64,000 nt of DNA from an uncultured Paraprevotella sp. (lineage in GTDB: Bacteria > Bacteroidota > Bacteroidia > Bacteroidales > Bacteroidaceae): the NCBI GenBank assembly GCA_944320765.1, contig CALUIS010000002.1, positions 175,524-239,523 of the forward strand, in the 5' to 3' direction. This document shows positions 51,291 to 61,139 of the stretch, in pieces. The notes beneath the pieces were generated by a model. That model saw only the letters and a program-made list of their open reading frames with translations, was not told where the DNA came from and did no database searches. The translations under genes and the position numbers were made by a program. Positions within the stretch are counted from its first letter, which is position 1. The number at the start of each line of letters is the position of its first letter.

Positions 51291-52601
51291 ATGACCAAAA
51301 GGTATCATAAAGACATATTGCGCATAGCCTGGCCATCCATCCTCTCCAATATAACCGTTCCTCTATTGGGGCTGGTGGACTTGTCCATTGCCGGACATCT
51401 CGGGGCCGCCTACCATATTGGCGCCATCGCCATAGGAAGCACCATTTTCAACATGGTTTATTGGATTTTCTCATTCTTGAGAATGGGGACAAGCGGAATG
51501 ACCTCCCAAGCATTCGGCGCAGGAAACGTTCAGGAAATACGTTTGCTGCTCTGCCGTTCCACCGTAACCGCATTGGGCATTTCTTTCATCATCCTTTGCC
51601 TGCAGTCTCCCCTGCTCCGACTGGCTCTTGCCATCATGTCGCCAACAGATGCCGTACTCATCCATGCTTCCACTTATTTTCACATCTGCATCTGGGGGGC
51701 ACCTGCCGTACTTTGCCAATATAGCCTGACTGGCTGGTTCATCGGACTACAGAATGCCCGTTATCCCCTCTATGTGGCCATCGTGCAGAACATCGCTAAC
51801 ATCGCGGGCAGCCTGTTCTTTGTGTTTGCACTACACATGGATGTGGCCGGCATCGCCTTGGGGACATTGGTGGCCCAATATTGCGGACTGTTTCTGTCCG
51901 TCATCCTTTGCCTGCGGATGCGCCGTAAGCTCTCGTTTCCACAATCATTCCCACTATCAGGCGTTTTTAACAAAAGAGCCATCCGACGGTTCTTTTCCGT
52001 CAACCGCGACATCTTTCTCCGGACCTTGTGCCTTGTGTCCGTCACGCTCTATTTTACGTCTGCCGGCTCGCGTCAAGGGGAAGGCATACTGGCTGCCAAT
52101 GCCCTTTTGATGCAATACTTCACACTTTATTCCTATTTCATGGATGGCTTCGCGTATGCGGGCGAGGCTTTGTCTGGCAAATGCGCCGGTGCGCGGGATT
52201 TAAGCGGACTGAAACGGGTTATCAAAGACTTGTTCCTATGGGGATGCGGCGTAGCCCTACTCTTCACCATGATCTATTATGTCGGCGGCGCAGGCTTCAT
52301 GAGGTTGCTGACAGACGAACCATCCGTTGTCTCCACGGCCACCGCCTATCTGCCGTGGGCTATCCTCATTCCTTTTGCCGGGCTTTCGGCCTTCATCTGG
52401 GACGGCATCCTTATCGGCCTTACCGCCACACGCTATATGCTATGGTCCATGTGCAGTGCCATGGCGGTTTTCTTTGCCATCTATTTTGCCTTTTCACCAT
52501 GGTACCATAACCATGCGCTTTGGCTGGCGTTCATCCTTTACCTGACCACACGCGGACTCATGCAACATGGCTTATACAAACATAAAGGCATCCCAATATA
52601 G
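51291..52601 (+). CDS. MATE-family efflux transporter
   Basis: 436 residues, 12 transmembrane helices. WPSILSNITVPLLGLVDLSIAGHLG is the first MATE repeat, with the Asp and Gly of helix 1. The second MatE half begins around 230 (FFSVNRDIFLRTLCLVSVTLYFTSAGSRQGEGILAANALLMQYF), followed by YFMDGFAYAGEALSGKCAGARD, the conserved post-helix-8 motif. It resembles the DinF subgroup. It exports drugs or metabolites by Na+ or H+ antiport. It starts 15 bases after the ppdK terminator. Confidence 0.93.
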   Translation: MTKRYHKDILRIAWPSILSNITVPLLGLVDLSIAGHLGAAYHIGAIAIGSTIFNMVYWIFSFLRMGTSGMTSQAFGAGNVQEIRLLLCRSTVTALGISFIILCLQSPLLRLALAIMSPTDAVLIHASTYFHICIWGAPAVLCQYSLTGWFIGLQNARYPLYVAIVQNIANIAGSLFFVFALHMDVAGIALGTLVAQYCGLFLSVILCLRMRRKLSFPQSFPLSGVFNKRAIRRFFSVNRDIFLRTLCLVSVTLYFTSAGSRQGEGILAANALLMQYFTLYSYFMDGFAYAGEALSGKCAGARDLSGLKRVIKDLFLWGCGVALLFTMIYYVGGAGFMRLLTDEPSVVSTATAYLPWAILIPFAGLSAFIWDGILIGLTATRYMLWSMCSAMAVFFAIYFAFSPWYHNHALWLAFILYLTTRGLMQHGLYKHKGIPI

Positions 52602-52636
52602 GGACAGTTCCCTCCTGAACTTCCCCCAAAAAAGAT

Positions 52637-52644
52637 TACCTTTG
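52637..52644 (+). promoter_or_regulatory. -7 box TACCTTTG for the DUF4491 gene
   Basis: TACCTTTG, 31 bases before the ATG at 52676. Confidence 0.5.
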
Positions 52645-52675
52645 CAAGCGAATCACAAATCAAAACAACGATAAG

Positions 52676-52972
52676 ATGAATTACATGGGAATATTGACAG
52701 GATTGGCCACATTTCTGATTATAGGCCTGTTCCATCCTTTGGTCATCAAGGGAGAGTACTATTTCGGCACAAAGTGCTGGTGGGGGTTCCTGCTATTAGG
52801 CCTCCTCTGCGGCGGCTTGTCGCTCTATACAGAAAACCTCTACGGCAGCATCATTTTCGGCGTCACGTCATTCTCGTCCTTTTGGGGCATACTGGAAGTG
52901 TTCGACCAACGGAAACGTGTCCTGAAAGGCTGGTTTCCCAAAAACCCAAAAAGAATGGACGACTACAAATAA
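52676..52972 (+). CDS. DUF4491 family small membrane protein
   Basis: 98 residues. Three hydrophobic segments: MGILTGLATFLIIGLFHPLVI, WGFLLLGLLCGGLSLYT and IIFGVTSFSSFWGILEVF, then a basic cytoplasmic tail (DQRKRVLKGWFPKNPKRM). The HPLVIKGEYYFGTKCWW stretch is diagnostic for the DUF4491 family, whose function is unknown. Monocistronic, with a hairpin at 52978. Confidence 0.85.
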   Translation: MNYMGILTGLATFLIIGLFHPLVIKGEYYFGTKCWWGFLLLGLLCGGLSLYTENLYGSIIFGVTSFSSFWGILEVFDQRKRVLKGWFPKNPKRMDDYK

Positions 52973-52977
52973 GCAAA

Positions 52978-53005
52978 AGAGGACGTGTCTCCCGACACAT
53001 CCTCT
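52978..53005 (+). terminator. terminator after the DUF4491 gene
   Basis: 12-bp arms AGAGGACGTGTC (52978-52989) and GACACATCCTCT (52994-53005) with one G-T pair; no strong T-run follows. Confidence 0.6.
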
Positions 53006-53214
53006 CTAAACTCTCATATAGGTATTAGTTTTTTTAAGGTAAAAAGATTGTTTTCAGAATAATTGTTGCAAATGTCGGGCTTTTCTGCAAACGGGCCAAA
53101 TAAAAAAACATGTTTCTCAGCATAAAACGGGAATTTCCGCTTCAAAGGCACAGAAAAAGGCTTGCCGCATCTTATTATTATAACCGCATGAAACCGATAT
53201 TCAATATAAAGTCG
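53006..53214. other. gene-free AT-rich spacer before glnS
   Basis: About 210 bases with A/T runs and no reading frame or hairpin that I can support. It may be a long untranscribed upstream region of the glnS promoter. Confidence 0.5.
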
Positions 53215-53222
53215 TATCTTTG
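53215..53222 (+). promoter_or_regulatory. -7 box TATCTTTG for glnS
   Basis: TATCTTTG, 35 bases before the ATG at 53258. Confidence 0.5.
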
Positions 53223-53257
53223 CAGGAAGGATTCATAAAATATCGAGCAAAAACAGA

Positions 53258-54967
53258 ATGGTTATGACTGAAACAACCCATACGGATTCAACCGAAAAGA
53301 AAGGACTCAATTTCGTAGAAGAAATCGTAGTAGAGGATTTGAAAGCCGGCAAGAACGGCGGTCGTCTGCAAACCCGTTTCCCGCCAGAACCTAACGGTTA
53401 CCTGCATATCGGACATGCAAAAGCCATCTGCATGGATTTCGGCATTGCGGAAAAATACGGCGGGGTATGCAACCTGCGCCTGGACGATACAAACCCCATT
53501 AAGGAAGACACGGAATATGTAGAGGCCATAAAAGAAGACATCCAGTGGTTGGGGTTCAAGTGGAATGAAATATATCACGCTTCCGACTATTTCCAGCAAT
53601 TGTGGGATTTCGCCATCAAACTCATCAAGGAAGGCAAGGCTTACGTTGACGAACAAAGCAGCGAACAGATTGCCGAGCAAAAGGGAACCCCCACACAACC
53701 GGGTACGCCAAGCCCTTACCGCGACCGCCCTATTGAAGAAAATCTGGCCCTGTTCCAAAAGATGAACAGCGGAGAGGCCGAGGAAGGCTCGATGGTGCTG
53801 CGCGCCAAACTGGACATGTCCAACCCCAACATGCACTTCCGTGACCCGATTATATACCGTATCATCAATAAGGAACATCACCGTACGGGAAACAAATGGA
53901 AAGCCTACCCAATGTATGATTTCGCACATGGGCAGAGCGATTATTTCGAGGGGGTCACCCACTCCATCTGTACGCTGGAATTCGTTCCACACCGTCCGCT
54001 GTATGACCGCTTCATTGACGAATTGAAGGACGGTAAGGATTTGAACGACAACCGCCCCCGCCAGATTGAGTTCAACCGGCTGAACCTCACCTATACGGTC
54101 ATGAGCAAGCGGAAGCTACTGGCCCTGGTCAAGGAAGGCCTTGTCAACGGATGGGATGACCCTCGTATGCCGACACTTTGCGGATTCCGCCGCCGGGGAT
54201 ACTCGCCCGAAGCCATCCGCAAGTTCATCGACATGATTGGCTACACCAAATTTGACGCACTGAACGACTATGCCATGCTTGAGGCGGCGGCACGCGAAGA
54301 CCTGAACGCCAAGGCGACACGTGTCTCTGCCGTATTGAACCCCGTCAAATTGGTCATCACCAACTATCCGGAAGGGCAAGTGGAGGAACTCGAGACCATA
54401 AACAACCCCGAAAACGAGAACGACGGGACCCATACCATCGAGTTCAGCCGCGAACTATGGATTGAGCGCGAGGACTTCATGGAAGACGCGCCAAAAAAAT
54501 ACTTCCGCCTGACTCCCGGAAATGAAGTCCGCCTGAAGAGTGCCTATATCGTAAAATGCACGGGATGCAAGAAAGACGAAAACGGAACGGTGACAGAAGT
54601 ATACTGTGAATACGACCCCATGTCGAAAAGCGGGATGCCGGGTTCGGACCGTAAGGTGAAAGGTACCATCCATTGGCTCAGCTGCCGGCATTGCCTTCCA
54701 GCCGAGGTCCGGCTTTACGACCGCCTTTTCAGCGTGGAAAACCCCAGTACCGAGGAACGGGATTTCAGGGAACTGCTGAACCCGGATTCTCTGAAAGTAC
54801 TGAAGAACTGTTATGTGGAGAAATTCGCAGCAACCAAACGCCCCTTGGATTACCTGCAATTCCAGCGTATCGGCTACTTCACCATGGACAAAGACAGCAT
54901 GTCGGACCATTTAGTCTTCAACCGCACTGTTGGGCTGAAAGACACATGGAGCAAGAAGAACAAATAA
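53258..54967 (+). CDS. glnS: glutaminyl-tRNA synthetase
   Basis: 569 residues. Class I signature PEPNGYLHIGHAKA with HIGH at 50-53 and the KMSKS-type loop as VMSKRK (281-286). The FGIAEKYGGVCNLRLDDTNP and YPMYDFAHG regions are typical of GlnRS rather than GluRS. The C-terminal ~220 residues are the two anticodon-binding beta-barrels. It charges tRNA-Gln directly. Two ATGs lie in frame (53258 and 53264); the first is used. The following TPR gene starts within 5 bases of the stop. Confidence 0.96.
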   Translation: MVMTETTHTDSTEKKGLNFVEEIVVEDLKAGKNGGRLQTRFPPEPNGYLHIGHAKAICMDFGIAEKYGGVCNLRLDDTNPIKEDTEYVEAIKEDIQWLGFKWNEIYHASDYFQQLWDFAIKLIKEGKAYVDEQSSEQIAEQKGTPTQPGTPSPYRDRPIEENLALFQKMNSGEAEEGSMVLRAKLDMSNPNMHFRDPIIYRIINKEHHRTGNKWKAYPMYDFAHGQSDYFEGVTHSICTLEFVPHRPLYDRFIDELKDGKDLNDNRPRQIEFNRLNLTYTVMSKRKLLALVKEGLVNGWDDPRMPTLCGFRRRGYSPEAIRKFIDMIGYTKFDALNDYAMLEAAAREDLNAKATRVSAVLNPVKLVITNYPEGQVEELETINNPENENDGTHTIEFSRELWIEREDFMEDAPKKYFRLTPGNEVRLKSAYIVKCTGCKKDENGTVTEVYCEYDPMSKSGMPGSDRKVKGTIHWLSCRHCLPAEVRLYDRLFSVENPSTEERDFRELLNPDSLKVLKNCYVEKFAATKRPLDYLQFQRIGYFTMDKDSMSDHLVFNRTVGLKDTWSKKNK

Positions 54968-54972
54968 CGAAA

Positions 54973-56436
54973 ATGCCAACAGAGGATCTTTCATATTTCC
55001 AAGAAGAAGAGTTCAAAAGGAACCTTCGCTCGTACGAACAGATGCTACAAGGAGGTCAGTCGGTTTATCTGGAAGCGGATGAACTGACTGACATTGCTGA
55101 ATACTACCTTGTACGGAACGAGACCGAAAAAGCCATGGACTGTATCGACTATGCCCTGCATCTCCATCCAGGCAGCATTGACCCTCTGATATTTTTGGCC
55201 CGTCAGAAGATGTTCAATGGGGACATCGAGGAAGCCAGAACTATCCGGAACTGCATATCCGACCCTAACGACAGGGAAGTCATCTTTTTCGACGCGGAAA
55301 TCATGTTACGTGAAGGAAGAGTACAAGAAGCCATTCAGTTCCTGACAGACAAGGCAGAAACTGAAGAGGACGACCTGGCCATGTTCTTTTACGACACGGC
55401 CACCTTGTTTCTGGACTATGAGTGTTTGGAACAAGCCGAAAAATGGGGGCGGAAAGCCCTTGACATGGAACCGGACAATGAAAAATTCATAAAGTTCAAG
55501 GCGGATTATCTTCTGGCTTCCAACCAGCCTCAGGAAGCTATCAGTATTCTCAACAGCTTGTTGGACAACAATCCTTATAACACGAACGCCTGGCATGCTT
55601 TAGGAGAAGCCTATTTCGCCAATGAAGAATATCAGAAAACCCTGGAAGCCGCGGATTTTGCACTTGCCATTGACGAACACGACGCGCAGGCTCTCCTGCT
55701 GAAAGCGAACTGCCAGTTCCAATTGCAAAACTTTGAAGAGGCACACCGTATATACAGACGCTACTTCCAGGAATTCCATTCCAATGAAGTCCCTTATCTG
55801 TTCGATGGCGTATGCCTTGCAGCCCAAGGACGCAACGAAGAAGCCTTAAAACAATTGCTGAAAGCCGACAACCTGTCAAAAGGCATTTCCGTAGAGCAAC
55901 AGCACATCTATGCCAACCTTTCCGATGTCTACAGCAAGCTCCACGACACGGCAAGGGCCTTTGAGTATATAGACAAAATCAAGGAACTGAACCCGGATTA
56001 CGATGCTGACTTGTACAAGGGACATGTCATGATGCAGAACGATGACCAAGAAGCTGCAGCCGAGTACTACCAACGGTCCATCAGCAACCATAAGGACAAG
56101 CTTGAGGCCCACCTCCTCGTCGGCATGTCACTGGTGGAAAACAAGGCGTTCAATGACGGGCGCAAGCATTTCCTGTTTATTTTGGAAAAAGACAAAGAAA
56201 AAGGTCCGCACAGCCAAAAGGCTTACGCCTACCTGGCTTATTGCGCGATGATGCAGAACCAGCACCAGGAATTCCTGTATTATCTGAAAATCGCGTGCAA
56301 GGAAGCTCCGGACATCTTGGAATACACCGTCGGGCGGTACATTCCCGAGGAAGTGGAGCCGGAAGACTTCTACTATTATGTCGTCACACACGGCGACATC
56401 TTCTGGAGCTTCGACCCGGAACACCCGATTGCCTGA
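54973..56436 (+). CDS. tetratricopeptide-repeat protein
   Basis: 487 residues from ATG 54973; a start at 54946 that overlaps glnS by 22 bases is possible. About ten TPR units follow one another: AEYYLVRNETEKAMDCIDYALHLHPG near 35-60, ATLFLDYECLEQAEKWGRKALDMEPD, ADYLLASNQPQEAISILNSLLDNNPYN, AWHALGEAYFANEEYQKTLEAADFALAID, and so on to the C-terminus. No signal peptide or membrane segment, so a cytosolic scaffold. Its partner is unknown. Co-transcribed with glnS and conserved in this position in Bacteroidales as far as I recall. Confidence 0.87.
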   Translation: MPTEDLSYFQEEEFKRNLRSYEQMLQGGQSVYLEADELTDIAEYYLVRNETEKAMDCIDYALHLHPGSIDPLIFLARQKMFNGDIEEARTIRNCISDPNDREVIFFDAEIMLREGRVQEAIQFLTDKAETEEDDLAMFFYDTATLFLDYECLEQAEKWGRKALDMEPDNEKFIKFKADYLLASNQPQEAISILNSLLDNNPYNTNAWHALGEAYFANEEYQKTLEAADFALAIDEHDAQALLLKANCQFQLQNFEEAHRIYRRYFQEFHSNEVPYLFDGVCLAAQGRNEEALKQLLKADNLSKGISVEQQHIYANLSDVYSKLHDTARAFEYIDKIKELNPDYDADLYKGHVMMQNDDQEAAAEYYQRSISNHKDKLEAHLLVGMSLVENKAFNDGRKHFLFILEKDKEKGPHSQKAYAYLAYCAMMQNQHQEFLYYLKIACKEAPDILEYTVGRYIPEEVEPEDFYYYVVTHGDIFWSFDPEHPIA

Positions 56437-56470
56437 CCATCCCACTACCGTTGAAAAACGGCTGTACAAA

Positions 56471-56506
56471 AAAAGGGATGCGGCACATAACGGACACATC
56501 CCTTTT
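56471..56506. terminator. bidirectional terminator between the TPR gene and aspS
   Basis: 10-bp arms AAAAGGGATG (56471-56480) and CATCCCTTTT (56497-56506), A-run on one side and T-run on the other, between convergent genes. Confidence 0.75.
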
Positions 56507-56527
56507 ATTATAATAGGTACGGATATA

Positions 56528-58285
56528 TTATTCCTCTCTCAACGACAGGTTCAGTTCATCCAACTGTTTCTGGTCGATACGCGAAGGCGCGTCAAGCATC
56601 ACGTCACGCCCGCTATTGTTCTTTGGGAATGCGATGCAGTCACGGATACTGTCCAATCCGGCAAACAAGCTGACCCACCGGTCAAGACCATATGCCAGAC
56701 CTCCATGAGGCGGCGCACCATACTTGAATGCATTCATCAGGAAACCGAATTGCTCTTGTGCGCGTTCCTCTGTGAAACCAAGAATCTTGAACATCTTGTC
56801 CTGCAGTTCCGGGTCGTGGATACGGATAGAACCGCCACCGACTTCCACTCCATTGCACACCATGTCATAGGCGTCGGCACGCACTGCTGCCGGATTGGTG
56901 TCCAGCAAGGGGATGTCTTCGTCTTTGGGATGGGTGAAGGGATGGTGCATGGCCATGAGGCGTCCTTCCTCCTCGCTCCACTCGAACATCGGGAAATCCA
57001 CCACCCATAACAGGGAGAATTTATTCTTGTCACGCAATCCCAGGCGATTGCCCATTTCCAGACGCAACTCACACAGCTGCTTGCGTGTCTTCATCACATC
57101 CTCCCCACTCATGACAAGCACCAAATCGCCGGGGGCGGCTTTCATCGTTTCTTTCAATCGCTGAAGCACATCCTGCGTATAGAACTTGTCCACGCTGGAT
57201 TTCACGCTGCCATCTTCCTGCACACGGGCATATACCAGCCCCTTGGCTCCGATTTGGCTGCGCTTGACAAAATCCGTCAGCTGGTCCAACTGCTTGCGGG
57301 TATATGACGCGCATCCCGGCGCACAAATGCCACCGATATAATCGGCTCCGTTGAACACGGAAAATTCACCTGTACCCTTCAGCACGTCCATCAGTTCCAC
57401 GAACTCCATCCCGAAGCGCGTGTCCGGCTTGTCGCTGCCATACAGCCGCATAGCCTCGCTCCACGGCATGCGCGGGAACGGTTCGGTCAGTTCTATGCCG
57501 CGTATCGTGCGGAAAAGATGCTTGGCCATACCTTCGAAAAGCGAAATCACATCTTCCTGCTCCACAAAACTCATCTCACAGTCAATCTGCGTGAACTCCG
57601 GTTGGCGGTCGGCCCGTAAATCCTCATCGCGGAAACACTTCACAATCTGGAAATAGCGGTCCATGCCTGCCACCATGAGCAACTGTTTCAATGTCTGCGG
57701 GCTTTGCGGCAAAGCATAGAACTGTCCTGGATTCATGCGCGAAGGCACGACGAAATCCCGCGCGCCTTCGGGGGTCGACCCGATGAGCATCGGGGTCTCT
57801 ATTTCAAGAAAGCCCTGGCCATCCAGGTAACGGCGTACTTCCATGGTCATCCGATGACGGAGTTCCAAGTTCTTGCGCACACAAGAACGGCGCAAATCCA
57901 GATAACGGTACTTCATGCGGAGGTCGTCTCCCCCGTCCGTATTGTCCTCAATCGTAAATGGCGGGGTCTTCGACGCGTTAAGCACGGTCAGCTCCGACAC
58001 GATGATCTCGATTTCGCCCGTAGGCAGATTCTTGTTCTTGCTTTCGCGCTCGTTGACAGAGCCTTTAATCTGAACCACGTCTTCACGTCCCAGCTTGTTG
58101 GCCCTTTCGCAAAGTCCGCCATTCACCTCTTCGTTAAACACCAATTGCGTAATGCCGTAGCGGTCGCGCAAGTCAACGAAGGTCATGCCCCCCATCTTGC
58201 GTACACGCTGCACCCATCCGGCCAGCGTGACACATTTGCCGGCATCCGCAAGTCGCAGTTCCCCACAAGTATTTGTCCTGAACAT
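56528..58285 (-). CDS. aspS: aspartyl-tRNA synthetase
   Basis: 585 residues. N-terminal OB-fold anticodon domain ~1-105 ([26 protein letters not shown]). Class II catalytic core with motif 2 [23 protein letters not shown] (~212-234), the bacterial GAD insertion ~290-420, and motif 3 [16 protein letters not shown] near 535. Bacterial-type length. It charges tRNA-Asp. Monocistronic. Confidence 0.97.
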   Translation of the reverse strand: MFRTNTCGELRLADAGKCVTLAGWVQRVRKMGGMTFVDLRDRYGITQLVFNEEVNGGLCERANKLGREDVVQIKGSVNERESKNKNLPTGEIEIIVSELTVLNASKTPPFTIEDNTDGGDDLRMKYRYLDLRRSCVRKNLELRHRMTMEVRRYLDGQGFLEIETPMLIGSTPEGARDFVVPSRMNPGQFYALPQSPQTLKQLLMVAGMDRYFQIVKCFRDEDLRADRQPEFTQIDCEMSFVEQEDVISLFEGMAKHLFRTIRGIELTEPFPRMPWSEAMRLYGSDKPDTRFGMEFVELMDVLKGTGEFSVFNGADYIGGICAPGCASYTRKQLDQLTDFVKRSQIGAKGLVYARVQEDGSVKSSVDKFYTQDVLQRLKETMKAAPGDLVLVMSGEDVMKTRKQLCELRLEMGNRLGLRDKNKFSLLWVVDFPMFEWSEEEGRLMAMHHPFTHPKDEDIPLLDTNPAAVRADAYDMVCNGVEVGGGSIRIHDPELQDKMFKILGFTEERAQEQFGFLMNAFKYGAPPHGGLAYGLDRWVSLFAGLDSIRDCIAFPKNNSGRDVMLDAPSRIDQKQLDELNLSLREE

Positions 58286-58319
58286 ATTCTTGTTTGCTTA
58301 TTATATTTGATTCAACATG

Positions 58320-58327
58320 CAAAGTTA
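58320..58327 (-). promoter_or_regulatory. -7 box TAACTTTG for aspS
   Basis: Minus-strand TAACTTTG, 34 bases before the ATG at 58285. Confidence 0.5.
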
Positions 58328-58398
58328 TTCCTTTTTCACGAGGAATTCAACGTTCAATAAAAGTTTTTGGTATTTCTCCATCCTTTTTCCTCAAAAAC

Positions 58399-58429
58399 TT
58401 GTATAAAAGAAATAAGTGTAGTATTTTTG
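58399..58429 (+). promoter_or_regulatory. promoter of the GH35 gene
   Basis: TTG at 58399-58401, 20-base spacer and TATTTTTG at 58422-58429; the ATG at 58477 is 47 bases further. Confidence 0.55.
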
Positions 58430-58476
58430 AACCAGCAAAACATGAGAAACCAAATCATTAATAACAACTGATTTTT

Positions 58477-60837
58477 ATGATGAACCTAAACAAGACTCTC
58501 AGCCACGTGTTCAAGGCGTCGCTGCTCACAGCCGGACTATTCCTTTTCTCTCCGGCGGAAGCCTCTGCAAAGGCCGAGACTTTCGAAGTGGGAAACAAGA
58601 CATTCCTTCTTAACGGCAAACCCTTCATTATCAAGGCGGCCGAAGTGCATTACCCCCGCATTCCCCGCCCTTATTGGGAGCAGCGCATCAAGATGTGCAA
58701 GGCCCTCGGGATGAACACCCTTTGCTTGTATGTGTTTTGGAACATACATGAACAGGAAGAAGGGCAGTTCGACTTCACCGGCAACAACGACGTAGCCGAA
58801 TTCATCCGGCTTGCCCAGAAAAACGGCCTGTACGTCATCGTACGCCCGGGGCCGTATGTATGCGCGGAATGGGAAATGGGCGGACTGCCTTGGTGGCTGC
58901 TCAAGAAGAAAGACATCCGCTTGCGGGAACAGGATCCCTACTTCATGGAGCGTTACCGCATCTTCGCCCAAAAACTGGGCGAACAAATTGGTGGCCTGAC
59001 CATTGAAAAGGGCGGCCCCATCATCATGGTGCAAGTGGAAAACGAATACGGCTCTTACGGGGAGGACAAGCCCTACGTGGCGGCCATCCGCGACATCATC
59101 CGCGAGGCTGGCTTTGACAAAGTGACTCTTTTCCAATGCGACTGGAGTTCCAACTTCACCAAAAACGGGCTGGACGACCTGGTCTGGACCATGAATTTCG
59201 GCACGGGGGCCAATATCCAGAACGAGTTCAAGCCGCTGAAGGAAATGCGTCCGGAATCCCCCTTGATGTGTTCCGAGTTCTGGAGCGGCTGGTTCGACAA
59301 GTGGGGCGGACGCCATGAGACACGCGGCAGCAAGGAAATGGTCGGCGGCCTGAAGGAGATGCTGGACAACGGCATATCCTTCTCGCTTTATATGACCCAC
59401 GGAGGCACCAGCTGGGGGCATTGGGCCGGTGCCAACAGCCCGGGATTCTCCCCAGACGTGACATCTTACGATTATGACGCCCCCATCAACGAAGCGGGAC
59501 AGACTACGCCCAAATACATGGAACTGCGCGAGATGCTGGCTGAATACAGCGACAAGAAACTCCCGTCCATCCCGAAGGCTTTCCCCGTCATCAGTATCCC
59601 CAAGGTGAAATTCACCGAGGTGGCACCCTTGTTCGACAACCTTCCAGCCCCCAAGGCCTCAATGGACATCCAGACCATGGAAGCCTTCAATCAGGGATGG
59701 GGGGCCATCCTTTACCGAACGGCAGCTCCCGCCGTACCCACACAAAGTATCCTTACGGTGACCGACGGACATGATTATGTGCAGGTCTTCATCAATGGGA
59801 AACTGATAGGCTCCATGGACCGCCGTAATCATGAGAAGACGCTGCTGCTTCCTGCCATGAAGGAAGGCGACCGGCTGGACATCCTCGTGGAAGCCATGGG
59901 ACGCATCAACTTCGGACGGGCCATCAAGGACTTCAAAGGCATCACGGAAAAGGTGGAACTAAGCTATACGACGGAAAACGGAAGCCAAGTAACCATCAAT
60001 ATGAAGAATTGGCAGGTTTATAACCTCAGCGACAGTTATCAGGTACAGAAAGACATGAAATATGTCCCGTTGACAGGCCAGAAAGTACCCGGATGCTATC
60101 GCGCCACATTCAACCTGAAGAAAACCGGCGACACATTCATCAACCTTGAGACATGGGGCAAAGGACAGGTGTACGTCAACGGCCATGCCATCGGCCGTTT
60201 CTGGAAAATCGGTCCGCAACAGACGCTCTACATGCCCGGATGCTGGCTGAAGAAAGGCGAGAACGAAATCATCGTGCAAGACATAGTGGGTCCGCAGGAA
60301 ACAGTGGTGGAAGGACTGGAGAAGCCCATCATCGACAAATTGAACGTGGACGCACCGAACACGCACCGCAAAGAAGGGCAGAATCTTGACCTGACCGGCG
60401 AGACACCATGCAAGACGGGCGAATTCGCAGCCGGAAACGGATGGCAGGAAGTCAAATTCGACCAACCGGTCAGCGGACGCTATGTCTGCATCGAGGCATT
60501 GAATTCCCATAACAACCGCGAATATGCCTGCATCGCCGAATGGTATATGCTTGATGATAAAGGCCAACGCATCAGCCGCGAGCCTTGGACCGTGGCGTAC
60601 GCCGATGACGAAGACATCACGTCCGGCAACAAGACGGCCGATAAAATCTTCGACCTTCAGGAATCCACTTATTGGAGTACCAACCAAAACGTGAAATTCC
60701 CGCACTACATCGTGCTTGATTTAGGTTCCGTGCAAAAGTTGGGCGGCTTCCAATATCTCCCCCGTGTGGAGGAAGGCGCTCCCGAGAGCATCAAGTCTTA
60801 TAAGATTTATGTGAAAGAAGCCCCGTTCAAGTTCTGA
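58477..60837 (+). CDS. GH35 beta-galactosidase with C-terminal discoidin-like domain
   Basis: 786 residues. Signal peptide SHVFKASLLTAGLFLFSPAEASA. GH35 barrel ~36-355 with AAEVHYPRIPRPYWEQRIKMCKALG, acid/base Glu190 in QVENEYGSYG and nucleophile Glu267 in MCSEFWSGWFDKWGGRHETR. Two galactose-binding-like beta domains follow (~400-620). The last ~135 residues look like an F5/8-type C domain (GRYVCIEALNSHNNREYACIAEWYML, HYIVLDLGSVQKLGGFQYLPR). It cleaves terminal beta-galactose from glycans in the periplasm or at the surface. No SusCD or regulator gene is adjacent. Confidence 0.93.
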   Translation: MMNLNKTLSHVFKASLLTAGLFLFSPAEASAKAETFEVGNKTFLLNGKPFIIKAAEVHYPRIPRPYWEQRIKMCKALGMNTLCLYVFWNIHEQEEGQFDFTGNNDVAEFIRLAQKNGLYVIVRPGPYVCAEWEMGGLPWWLLKKKDIRLREQDPYFMERYRIFAQKLGEQIGGLTIEKGGPIIMVQVENEYGSYGEDKPYVAAIRDIIREAGFDKVTLFQCDWSSNFTKNGLDDLVWTMNFGTGANIQNEFKPLKEMRPESPLMCSEFWSGWFDKWGGRHETRGSKEMVGGLKEMLDNGISFSLYMTHGGTSWGHWAGANSPGFSPDVTSYDYDAPINEAGQTTPKYMELREMLAEYSDKKLPSIPKAFPVISIPKVKFTEVAPLFDNLPAPKASMDIQTMEAFNQGWGAILYRTAAPAVPTQSILTVTDGHDYVQVFINGKLIGSMDRRNHEKTLLLPAMKEGDRLDILVEAMGRINFGRAIKDFKGITEKVELSYTTENGSQVTINMKNWQVYNLSDSYQVQKDMKYVPLTGQKVPGCYRATFNLKKTGDTFINLETWGKGQVYVNGHAIGRFWKIGPQQTLYMPGCWLKKGENEIIVQDIVGPQETVVEGLEKPIIDKLNVDAPNTHRKEGQNLDLTGETPCKTGEFAAGNGWQEVKFDQPVSGRYVCIEALNSHNNREYACIAEWYMLDDKGQRISREPWTVAYADDEDITSGNKTADKIFDLQESTYWSTNQNVKFPHYIVLDLGSVQKLGGFQYLPRVEEGAPESIKSYKIYVKEAPFKF

Positions 60838-60873
60838 CTTCCGCATGTGCCGGCAGGCATCTAAATAAACAAG

Positions 60874-60910
60874 AAGTGGCATACTTAAACACCAAGTATG
60901 CCACTTTTTT
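60874..60910 (+). terminator. terminator after the GH35 gene
   Basis: 13-bp arms AAGTGGCATACTT (60874-60886) and AAGTATGCCACTT (60894-60906), 7-base loop, then TTTT. Confidence 0.85.
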
Positions 60911-60919
60911 ATTCCCAAA

Positions 60920-60951
60920 TTTGGAAATACCGTCCAAAAGGCGTACCTTTG
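60920..60951 (+). promoter_or_regulatory. promoter of tRNA-Pro
   Basis: TTTG at 60920-60923, 20-base spacer, TACCTTTG at 60944-60951; the tRNA 5' end is 34 bases downstream. Confidence 0.7.
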
Positions 60952-60984
60952 CAACGCTTTTTCGGAGATTTCATTTCCGGAATA

Positions 60985-61059
60985 CGGGGTGTAGCGCAGT
61001 CCGGTTAGCGCACCTGCTTTGGGAGCAGGGGGTCGAAGGTTCGAATCCTTTCACCCCGA
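60985..61059 (+). tRNA. tRNA-Pro (anticodon TGG)
   Basis: 75 bases. Acceptor CGGGGTG pairs with CACCCCG, and the anticodon stem CCTGC/GCAGG encloses TTTGGGA with anticodon TGG. The T arm contains GGTTCGAATCC, discriminator A61059. The CCA end is not encoded. It stands alone between its own promoter and a terminator. Confidence 0.97.
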
Positions 61060-61068
61060 CAAAAATAG

Positions 61069-61113
61069 AGACACTGTAAAACAAGCATGTAGGCAGGTTT
61101 GCAGTGTCTTTTT
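61069..61113 (+). terminator. terminator after tRNA-Pro
   Basis: AGACACTG (61069-61076) pairs with CAGTGTCT (61102-61109), with extra AAAC/GTTT pairing inside, followed by TTTT. Confidence 0.75.
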
Positions 61114-61139
61114 CCGTTAATATCACATTTAGAAGTATC

